Positions 16,256-22,283 of a stretch of 22,283 nucleotides of DNA are shown here, piece by piece. Every line of letters starts with the position of its first letter. The stretch's first letter is position 1. The stretch covers positions 1 to 22,283 of the forward strand of contig CAYQQU010000080.1 in the NCBI GenBank assembly GCA_964419545.1, in the 5' to 3' direction. The position numbers and the translations under genes are program-made. The notes beneath the pieces were generated by a model. That model made no database searches. It was given only the letters and a program-made list of their open reading frames with translations, and had not been told where the DNA came from. The DNA is from CAYQQU01 sp964419545. Its GTDB lineage: Bacteria > Bacteroidota > Bacteroidia > Chitinophagales > Saprospiraceae.

Positions 16256-19051
16256 TCAATGCGCTTCCAGCCAATTTTCGCCGGCGCCGATATCGACGAG
16301 GATAGGCACCTGGAGATCGGGCATGGCGTTTTGCATATTTTCTTTGATGAGCGGCTTCACCTGTTCCAGTTCCTTTTTGGGTACGTCGAACACCAGTTCG
16401 TCGTGCACCTGCAGTACCATGCGGGTCGCAAATGCCCCTTCCGCCAGGGCGCGGTGAATGCGCACCATCGCAATTTTGATCATATCGGCGGCCGTACCCT
16501 GGATGGGCGTATTTATGGCCATGCGTTCGGCCATGCTGCGCTGCATGGAGCTGCGGGCGTTGATATCGCGCAGGTAGCGGCGGCGCCCCATGAGGGTGGT
16601 AACGAAGCCCGTCTCCCGGGCTTTCGCGACGATAGATTCCATATAGTTTTTCAAGCCCTGGTACTGAGCAAAATACTGATTGATCAGCTCGCCGGCTTCG
16701 TTGCGTTTGATGCCGAGTTGCTGGGATAAATTGGTAGCGCCGGCCCCGTAAATGATGGCAAAGTTGACCGTCTTGGCCCGGTAGCGCTGCTCGGTCGTCA
16801 CCTCTTCGAACGGAACGCTGAAGACACGGGCGGCGGTAGCCCGGTGGATATCGAGCCCCTCTTTAAATGCGCTCAACATAGCTTCGTCCTCGCTGATCTC
16901 AGCGATGAGGCGGAGTTCGATCTGGGAATAATCGGCGGCCAGCAGCAGGTGCTTCTCATCCCTCGGAACGAATGCCTCCCGCACCCGGGCGCCTTGCGGC
17001 GTACGCACGGGGATATTTTGCAGGTTGGGGTTATTGGAACTGAGCCGGCCGGTGGCGGCGATGGTTTGATTGAAAGAACTGTGGATGCGGCCGGTTCGCG
17101 AGTTGACGAGGCGGGGAAGGGCGTCGACGTAAGTCGACTTGAGCTTGGTCAGGCCGCGGTGTTTGAGGATCGCCTCCGCGATGGGATGCTCTTTGGCCAG
17201 CTCCTGCAGTTTTTCCTCATTGGTGGAATACTGGCCCGACTTGGTCTTACGCCAGCGATAGGGAATTTTCATCCGGTCGAAAAGCACTTCCCCCACTTGT
17301 TTGGGCGAACCGATGTTGAAGGCAGTCCCGGCTTTATGGTAAATGGACTGTTCCTGTTCGGCAATTTCTTTTTCCAGCTCTTTGGAGTAATTATTTAAAA
17401 AGTCGACGTCGATATTGATCCCCTCATATTCCATATCGACCAGAACCGGGATGAGCGGGGCTTCCATTTCCCGGTACAGCCGCTCCAGCCCTTCCTTTTC
17501 CAAGCGGGGAAACAGGTATTGCTTCAATTGCAGGGTAATGTCGGCATCTTCAGCTGCGTATTCCTTGACCTCTTCTACCGGGACGTCGCGCATGCTATTT
17601 TGGTTTTTGCCTTTTTTTCCGATCAGCGACTCGATGTGCACCGGCTGGTATTTCAGATAGGTTTCCGCCATGTAGTCCATATTGTGGCGCAACTCGGGCT
17701 CGAGCAAATAGTGGGCGACCATGGTGTCGGCGATAGCGCCCCGGAGTTGCACGCCATACCATTTCAGCACCAGTGCGTCGTACTTAAGATTTTGAGCGAC
17801 CTTTCCGATATCGGCATTTTCGAAAAGCGGCTTAAATTCATTGACCAGTTCTTGGGCAGCCTCCTGATCGGTCGGTACCGGTACATAATAAGCCTGGCCG
17901 GGTTCGACGGCAAAAGACAAACCAACCAACTCTGCTTCGTTGGGATCAACGCTGGTCGTTTCACTGTCAAAGCAAAACTCCGCCTCATTGCCGAGGCGTT
18001 CGATCAAGGCCTGCCGCGCTTCCGGAGTATTGACCAGATCGTATTGGTGATCCGTGTTTTTGATATTTTTATCGGCTACCGAATGAGCGGCGGGCCCGTC
18101 TCCCGGATTGTCATTTCCTTCATCAGCGAAGAGGGACCCCTGGCGGGAAGGTTCGGCAGATTTTCTTTGGGAGTTATCTTCTCCGAGGACATCGCTGGCC
18201 AGGGTACGGAACTCCAGTTCGCTGAAGAGTTCCGACAAACGCTCCCGGTCGAATGGTTCGATTTCGTATTTCTCGGCATCGAACCGGATGGGCGCTTCGA
18301 TGTCGATACGCGCCAATTCTTTTGACAGCAGGCCCTGTTCACCGAATTCTAAGACCCGTTCTTTTTGTTTGCCCTTTAGGTCCTCGACGTGGGCGAGCAG
18401 ATTTTCTACCGTATCGTATTTGGCGAGCAGCTTGGCCGCGGTTTTAGGGCCGATACCCGGAATACCGGGAATATTGTCGACGCTATCCCCCACCAGTCCG
18501 AGCATATCCACCACCTGGTCGACCTGCTGGATATTCCATTTTTCACAAACTTCTTTTCTGCCCCAAATCTCCACTCCGTTTCCCTGCCGGGAGGGCTTGT
18601 ACAAGTAGATGTTTTCGGAAACCAATTGGCCGAAGTCTTTGTCGGGCGTCACCATATAAACTTCGAAGCCTTCTTTTTCGGCCTGTTTCGCGATGGTGCC
18701 GATGACATCGTCGGCCTCGAACCGATCGACAATAATAATGGGAATATGGAATGCTTTTACGATCTCGACGATGTAGGGTAGGGCAACGGCGATATCTTCG
18801 GGTTGTTCTTCGCGATTGGCCTTGTAGGGTTCATACCTTTCGTGCCGGAAGGTCGGCGTATCGGGGTCAAAAGCCACGGCGATATGGGTCGGTTGTTGTT
18901 TTTTCATCAGATCCCAGAGGGTGCGGGTAAAGCCCGTAACGGCGGAGGTATTCACCCCCTTGGAATTGATAAGCGGCCGGTTGATGAAGGCAAAATGCGC
19001 CCGGTAGACGAGGGCGTGACCATCCAGCAAAAAAAGTTTCTTGTTCGACAT
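16256..19051 (-). CDS. polA: DNA polymerase I with 5' nuclease and 3'-5' proofreading domains
   Basis: 931 aa from ATG 19051. It removes RNA primers and fills gaps in replication and repair. Domains: 5'-nuclease (about 1-290; LLDGHALVYRAHFAF, AVAFDPDTPTFRHE, EADDVIGTIA, DKDFGQLV, helix-turn IPGIPGIGPKTAAKLL); a polar, acidic linker (about 292-335); 3'-5' exonuclease (about 340-525) with D362/E364 (DSETT), N421/D425 and Y498/D502, so proofreading appears intact; polymerase domain with motif A D707 (DYSQIELR), motif B K760-F764-Y768 and motif C H883-D884-E885 (QVHDELVF). F764 is the Phe form at the residue governing dideoxynucleotide discrimination. The frame extends 19 codons upstream to a GTG at 19108, but that part lies in the terminator hairpin of the preceding gene, so ATG 19051 with MSNKKLFLLDG is chosen. 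Confidence 0.99.
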   Translation of the reverse strand: MSNKKLFLLDGHALVYRAHFAFINRPLINSKGVNTSAVTGFTRTLWDLMKKQQPTHIAVAFDPDTPTFRHERYEPYKANREEQPEDIAVALPYIVEIVKAFHIPIIIVDRFEADDVIGTIAKQAEKEGFEVYMVTPDKDFGQLVSENIYLYKPSRQGNGVEIWGRKEVCEKWNIQQVDQVVDMLGLVGDSVDNIPGIPGIGPKTAAKLLAKYDTVENLLAHVEDLKGKQKERVLEFGEQGLLSKELARIDIEAPIRFDAEKYEIEPFDRERLSELFSELEFRTLASDVLGEDNSQRKSAEPSRQGSLFADEGNDNPGDGPAAHSVADKNIKNTDHQYDLVNTPEARQALIERLGNEAEFCFDSETTSVDPNEAELVGLSFAVEPGQAYYVPVPTDQEAAQELVNEFKPLFENADIGKVAQNLKYDALVLKWYGVQLRGAIADTMVAHYLLEPELRHNMDYMAETYLKYQPVHIESLIGKKGKNQNSMRDVPVEEVKEYAAEDADITLQLKQYLFPRLEKEGLERLYREMEAPLIPVLVDMEYEGINIDVDFLNNYSKELEKEIAEQEQSIYHKAGTAFNIGSPKQVGEVLFDRMKIPYRWRKTKSGQYSTNEEKLQELAKEHPIAEAILKHRGLTKLKSTYVDALPRLVNSRTGRIHSSFNQTIAATGRLSSNNPNLQNIPVRTPQGARVREAFVPRDEKHLLLAADYSQIELRLIAEISEDEAMLSAFKEGLDIHRATAARVFSVPFEEVTTEQRYRAKTVNFAIIYGAGATNLSQQLGIKRNEAGELINQYFAQYQGLKNYMESIVAKARETGFVTTLMGRRRYLRDINARSSMQRSMAERMAINTPIQGTAADMIKIAMVRIHRALAEGAFATRMVLQVHDELVFDVPKKELEQVKPLIKENMQNAMPDLQVPILVDIGAGENWLEAH

Positions 19052-19087
19052 GTCCGTTGATTGTGTTCCGAGAGGTAAATATAAAGG

Positions 19088-19126
19088 TAAAACAAAAAGG
19101 ACCGGCACAGGTTAAAGGCCGGTCCT
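19088..19126 (-). terminator. Intrinsic terminator after the DUF3078 gene
   Basis: On minus, AGGACCGGC (19126-19118) pairs over 9 bp with GCCGGTCCT (19106-19098), loop of 11, followed by TTTTTGTTTT (19097-19088). It starts 21 bp after the stop of the DUF3078 gene and ends 36 bp before polA ATG 19051, so polA needs its own promoter in that gap (TATATTTA near 19082-19075 is a weak -7 match). Confidence 0.92.
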
Positions 19127-19147
19127 ATCTTTACCCCAGGAAGGCGG

Positions 19148-20170
19148 TTAGAAAACGACGTTGTATTTAATCAGCAGCTGCTGGGTAAGGCTTACGCGCT
19201 TGCCCAGTCCGCTTACGCCGTTGGGCGCGTCGTAGTCGGTAATTTGCACAAGCACGTCATCGTCGTAGAAGAGGTTGAGGGTTAGAGCAGCCTGCAGCCC
19301 TTTAATAATTTCGAAGGCCAGCTCGTTGGTCCAGTCGATGTCGATGTTCTGCGGGTTGTTGAGGTAGTTGGAATACAGCAACAAAGCAGAAGTAAAAGCG
19401 ATGCGTTCGTTGAGGTATTTGTTGTTGTGGTTGATCCGCAGCAGGGAGCCAAATTGGGAATCCACGTTCTCGAAATCAATGACGTTACCGTCGGCATCGG
19501 TCGTCACTGGGTTGCCGTGCACGCCTTGTACGGCGATGGCGTCATCGGCGACGATAATAAATTTACCGCCGACCGGCGAATAGAAGATCGACCATTTTTC
19601 ATTGGGTTTAAAATCGATACCGGCGGAGAGGGTGATGGTGGCCGGCGAAAATAACTGCGACAGCGGATCAGCGTCTTGATTGGAAATGTCGGACAAGAAG
19701 TTCCCCGGGTAGGTATCCGTTCCGCTATACGTCGGGGTCACCTGGCTGAGGAAGCCGAAGTTTACGGCGTAGAAAAACTTGGAGTTCTCGGAAGTTTTGT
19801 ATCCCACTTTTGAGTTCATCCGCAGTTCGTCGATCGCTTTCTGGAAAGGGATCTTGGTATCCGCGCCCGGCGCCACCACGCCGGCGCCGAGTCGCTGCAC
19901 GCCGAACTGCCAGCTGCCCAGGTTTTCCCAGGCCAGCCGGTTCTGGTTGTAATTGGCGAATACGTTGAGCGCACCGCCGAAGCCCAGGCGGTTTTGGCCG
20001 GCGCCCTGCCGCGGGTTGAGCTGAAAGAGTTGAGAAAAGTCGAGGCCGACGCCGGCGCCGGTCGACCATCCCTGGGGCGGTTCTTCCTCGGCGGTTTCCT
20101 GAGCGGGCAGGAAAGGCATAAAGGCAAAGAGCAGCGCGGTGAAGAATCCGAAGGAAAGTACCTTTTTCAT
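19148..20170 (-). CDS. DUF3078 domain protein, predicted outer-membrane beta-barrel
   Basis: 340 aa. Residues 1-23 are a signal peptide (MKKVLSFGFFTALLFAF, ending in LPAQ before ETAEEE). The mature part starts with a short acidic tail, then alternating-strand segments with aromatic girdle patterns (WSTGAGVGLDFSQLFQLNP, ALNVFANYNQNRLAWENLGS, FFYAVNFGFLSQ, KWSIFYSPVGGKFIIV, ALLLYSNYL, ALTLNLFYDDDV) and ends in a terminal Phe (QLLIKYNVVF), typical of outer-membrane barrels. It fits the Bacteroidota DUF3078 family, whose role is not established. Monocistronic by position: 88 bp upstream gap and a strong terminator downstream. Confidence 0.85.
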   Translation of the reverse strand: MKKVLSFGFFTALLFAFMPFLPAQETAEEEPPQGWSTGAGVGLDFSQLFQLNPRQGAGQNRLGFGGALNVFANYNQNRLAWENLGSWQFGVQRLGAGVVAPGADTKIPFQKAIDELRMNSKVGYKTSENSKFFYAVNFGFLSQVTPTYSGTDTYPGNFLSDISNQDADPLSQLFSPATITLSAGIDFKPNEKWSIFYSPVGGKFIIVADDAIAVQGVHGNPVTTDADGNVIDFENVDSQFGSLLRINHNNKYLNERIAFTSALLLYSNYLNNPQNIDIDWTNELAFEIIKGLQAALTLNLFYDDDVLVQITDYDAPNGVSGLGKRVSLTQQLLIKYNVVF

Positions 20171-20258
20171 GGTGAAGTTGCGTTTTGATTAAAAAAATTG
20201 GTTGCCGGCCTTGCTGCGATATGCAAGACAGGATGAAAAGGGTGATATGGTTAAATAC

Positions 20259-21077
20259 TTAATTTTCGAGGATCTCGTACTTTTCAGCGGTGAGCCGGCT
20301 CAGCGGGATAATGATCCGCCGGCCGCGTGTTGATTTCAAAATCAGGGAGGTGGAGTCGATCTCGATAACCTCCCCCTCGACGTCGTCGATCCGCAGCCGG
20401 TCGCCGACGTTCACTTTCCCTTTATTGTAGAAGGCGGCGAGCAAGCTGGCCAGCAGGCTGCGCGAGGCGAAGCCGTAGCCGATGGCAAAAGCGAGGACGA
20501 AGCCGGCCAGGATGATGGAAATGTTGTTTTCCATAAAGGTCGTTTGCAGGCTGGCCTGTTTTAGCGCCATCATGATCACGTTGAGAAAGATAAAATAGAA
20601 GACGACGTTGGCGATCAGTTTGCCGGCGGGAATGCCCAGTGAGGTGCAGGCCGTCAGCACGGTGCTTTTCAGAAAGTCGGCTACCACGATTCCGAGCACC
20701 AGCACGATCAGTGCGGAGATCAGACTGGGAACATAATTGATGATCTCCGTCATGAGATCCGAAATGGCTTGCATGCCGAGGACGTAGGTGGCGGCATTGA
20801 TAAAGATGAAGAGGAGCAAGTAGTAGAGCAACTTGGATAGAAAGATGCTGGGTACGACTTTGATCTTGGATTTGTAGACGATCTCGATTTCATTCAGTTT
20901 CTCGGCCAGCTTGTCGACGCCGATGGTACGCAGGATTCGCTTAACGAAGTTAGCGGCTAGCCGGGAGATGATCCAGCCGATGATGAATACGGCCAATGCT
21001 CCCACCAGGTTCGGTAGAATGTTGAGCAGTGACGCCAACTGTTCCTGCAGAATATTGAGTAGGTCGAATCCTTCCAT
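20259..21077 (-). CDS. MscS-family mechanosensitive channel-like membrane protein
   Basis: 272 aa. About five hydrophobic segments (about 18-38, 82-102, 115-135, 150-172, 186-210), the early part resembling the conserved TM-helix repeat found in small MscS relatives. The last segment runs into GYGFASRSLLASLLAAFYNK, corresponding to the pore-lining helix of MscS, then a beta domain (about 215-268; KVNVGDRLRIDDVEGEVIEI, LILKSTRGRRIIIPLSRL). The usual IPN ending of that motif is IPL here, and the large C-terminal vestibule of E. coli MscS is missing. Likely inner-membrane channel involved in osmotic or membrane-tension response. It is the third gene of the apparent sigma operon, starting 31 bp after the small protein's stop. 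Confidence 0.88.
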   Translation of the reverse strand: MEGFDLLNILQEQLASLLNILPNLVGALAVFIIGWIISRLAANFVKRILRTIGVDKLAEKLNEIEIVYKSKIKVVPSIFLSKLLYYLLLFIFINAATYVLGMQAISDLMTEIINYVPSLISALIVLVLGIVVADFLKSTVLTACTSLGIPAGKLIANVVFYFIFLNVIMMALKQASLQTTFMENNISIILAGFVLAFAIGYGFASRSLLASLLAAFYNKGKVNVGDRLRIDDVEGEVIEIDSTSLILKSTRGRRIIIPLSRLTAEKYEILEN

Positions 21078-21108
21078 GATGAAATGGGATTGTTTGAAAA
21101 GGAGTTAG

Positions 21109-21405
21109 TTAAGGTTTCGGCGGTGCGTTTTCGTCTTCCGGTGGACGTCCCGGACTATTTTCCGGTCCCGGTCGGCTGCTTCCGGAAGGTCGTGCGCCCG
21201 GCGGCCTGTCCGTGGATTCCGGCCGGCCGCCGGAGGCGGCGATCAGTACGTCAAACACCTTGGGCAGGTATATTTCGACTACGTCACCCATCAGCTTAAA
21301 AACCCCCAGGGTTTGCCACAGGGAGTTCTGGACGCGGGATGTCCGGTCGGCGTAGCGTTCTTCGTCCTCTTCCTGAATCCGCTTGAAATTATTAGGTGTA
21401 CTCAT
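21109..21405 (-). CDS. Small protein with proline-rich tail, coupled to ECF sigma factor
   Basis: 98 aa from ATG 21405 (the frame extends three codons to a TTG at 21414). The N-terminal 30 residues are charged (NNFKRIQEEDEERYADRT), the middle is one amphipathic/hydrophobic stretch (LWQTLGVFKLMGDVVEIYLP, then KVFDVLIAAS) and the last 35 residues are low-complexity Pro/Gly/Arg/Glu (RPPGARPSGSSRPGPENSPG). Its start overlaps the end of the sigma gene by 14 bp, so translation is probably coupled. No zinc-binding HxxxCxxC anti-sigma motif and no clear membrane helix are visible, so an anti-sigma role is not supported by sequence; a membrane-peripheral partner is a guess from context. Family not recognised. 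Confidence 0.75.
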   Translation of the reverse strand: MSTPNNFKRIQEEDEERYADRTSRVQNSLWQTLGVFKLMGDVVEIYLPKVFDVLIAASGGRPESTDRPPGARPSGSSRPGPENSPGRPPEDENAPPKP

Positions 21406-21982
21406 TGGCTGCAAATAGTTGTTCTCGAGTTCGCTGGGCTTTGGCTTTTGCCCGTTTTATTTTCATTTTGACGGCGCTTTCCGTTTTATCCAAAACGGAG
21501 GCGATTTCTTTGATCGACATATCATCCTGGTATTTCATCAGGAGGACGGCCTTGTCGTCTGCCGGAATATTTTCGAGTACGGTTCGCAGTTGTGCGATTT
21601 CCATCTCCAGCAGCACTTTGTCCGGTATTTCATCGTCTGCAATATCGGGGGCTCTTTCAATATCTTCGGCGAAGAGGTCTACCTGCTTTTTTTTGCGGCG
21701 CAGGAAATCGATGCAGTAGTTGTAGGTAATCGAATAGACCCAGGTTGAGAACTTTGATTTTTCCGCGAAGCGGGAAAGGTTGAGAAAGATCTTGGAAAAA
21801 ATCTCCTGCATGGCGTCTTCCGCCAGGGCTTCATCCTTTAGCAAAGAGATACACTTACTGTAAATTTTTCCGGAATAGCGCCGGTAGAGCAAGTTGAAAC
21901 AGTTGGCTGCCTGTGTTTCGAGGTAGTGGTGAATGACGTCGAGATCTTTCATCTCCTGGGTGCAAGTGTCTTTCGCAGGCAT
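21392..21982 (-). CDS. ECF-type RNA polymerase sigma factor
   Basis: 196 aa from ATG 21982. The frame extends to a TTG at 22012, but that start adds only unconserved residues; ATG 21952 is another option. Region 2 spans about 25-95 (FNLLYRRYSGKIYSKCISLL, AEDAMQEIFSKIF, FSTWVYSITYNYCIDFLRRK), which contacts the core enzyme and the -10 region. Region 4 spans about 130-182 (LENIPADDKAVLLMKYQDDM, SIKEIASVLDKTESAVKMKI), a helix-turn-helix for the -35 box. The two are joined by an acidic linker (FAEDIERAPDIADDEIPD). No extra C-terminal domain. It heads an operon with a small protein and an MscS-like channel, which suggests envelope or osmotic control; this is inferred from context only. Confidence 0.95.
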   Translation of the reverse strand: MPAKDTCTQEMKDLDVIHHYLETQAANCFNLLYRRYSGKIYSKCISLLKDEALAEDAMQEIFSKIFLNLSRFAEKSKFSTWVYSITYNYCIDFLRRKKKQVDLFAEDIERAPDIADDEIPDKVLLEMEIAQLRTVLENIPADDKAVLLMKYQDDMSIKEIASVLDKTESAVKMKIKRAKAKAQRTREQLFAANEYT

Positions 21983-22012
21983 AGGCGCTAGAAGGAGTTT
22001 GTAGTGAACCAA

Positions 22013-22230
22013 TTTCAGCCAGGCCTAGCTGCTGAAATTGTTGCTTTTTGAGACGAAAAACTTTTGGAAAAGATACGCAATAAGAGAGGGAAAAAATAAA
22101 AAATGCGTCCGGAAGAAGGATGGAAAAGCGATTGGTGGTGATGGGCCGGATGATGGTGGTAAATAAACCCGGGTTAACCGTTTTTTTTACCGGCCTTACC
22201 TTCCGGTCCCTTGGCATTCTGTGTCAACGC
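22013..22230. other. Upstream region of the sigma operon
   Basis: Noncoding and A/T-rich near 22060-22110. The best -7-like box on minus is TATCTTTT at 22075-22068 (seven of eight), without a good TTG 19 bp upstream. AACCCGGGTT near 22159-22168 is a perfect 10-bp palindrome that could be a binding site; nothing else stands out. Confidence 0.25.
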
Positions 22231-22261
22231 AAAAAGCCCCGTGGAGTGCTCCACGAGGCTT
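22231..22261 (-). terminator. Terminator of a minus-strand unit beyond the right edge
   Basis: On minus, AAGCC-CGTGGAG pairs with CTCCACG-GGCTT (12 bp around one mismatch at 22256/22239, two-base loop as drawn, probably opened to four), with TTTTTG at 22235-22230 on the 3' side. It marks the end of a gene or RNA lying to the right. Confidence 0.7.
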
Positions 22262-22283
22262 ATGCTTGTGTAGATTGTGCTGG

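Noticed and set aside
21855..22217. 120-codon minus frame over the sigma gene start
   Set aside because: Different phase from the sigma factor, overlaps its coding region and has no domain; its unshared part lies in the A/T-rich upstream region.
1..22283. CRISPR arrays, tRNA or rRNA genes, prophage or defence genes
   Set aside because: No direct-repeat/spacer pattern, no cloverleaf with conserved T-arm, and no integrase, nuclease or toxin-antitoxin genes were seen.

Overview
The window looks like a chromosomal segment of a marine/aquatic Bacteroidota bacterium, most likely Saprospiria (Lewinella/Haliscomenobacter type). The reasons are very large Cys- and Asp-rich secreted proteins with SdrD-B-like, PA14, PKD-like, dockerin-like and type IX secretion (T9SS) C-terminal sorting modules, a DUF3078 protein, signal peptides ending in A-Q, Bacteroidota-type promoters (TTG/TTTG, about 19 bp, TAnnTTTG) and moderate GC with A/T-rich gene starts. 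Taxonomy is inferred from protein style, not from a search.

Left half (1-11763): two giant genes on the minus strand, both predicted to be exported. The left one has no stop codon in the window: it is open from an ATG at 5344 (possible in-frame ATG at 5437) to position 1, at least 1781 codons. It combines an N-terminal thioester-domain-like region, Ig/cadherin-like modules, PA14, PKD-like modules and at least three tandem 116-residue SdrD-B-like repeats. The second (11763-6247, 1838 aa) ends with dockerin-like, cohesin-like and T9SS sorting domains and is followed by a textbook terminator. About 0.9 kb lies between them. It carries one or two good Bacteroidota promoters and a long, heavily structured leader with a four-way-junction-like fold followed by a terminator-like hairpin. 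This leader is the best candidate for something undescribed here.

Middle (11840-16255): a 45-codon minus-strand ORF ending next to a strong terminator; thrS (threonyl-tRNA synthetase) on plus with its own promoter; a 160-bp MITE-like palindrome flanked by a CTTAG duplication; a tiny secreted protein that is almost only a T9SS sorting domain; an LpxD-like acyltransferase on minus, divergent from a cold-shock-domain protein on plus; and a second palindromic element bounded by 13-bp inverted repeats.

Right part (16256-22283), all minus: polA (full proofreading DNA polymerase I), a DUF3078 outer-membrane-type protein with its own terminator, and an apparent operon reading ECF sigma factor, a small proline-rich-tailed protein (overlapping start) and an MscS-like channel with five membrane segments. 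A terminator at the right edge marks the end of a minus-strand unit lying outside the window.

The housekeeping genes (thrS, polA, lpxD-like, csp) appear ordinary and intact. The accessory interest is in the surface-protein pair, its leader RNA, the two small palindromic elements and the sigma/channel operon.
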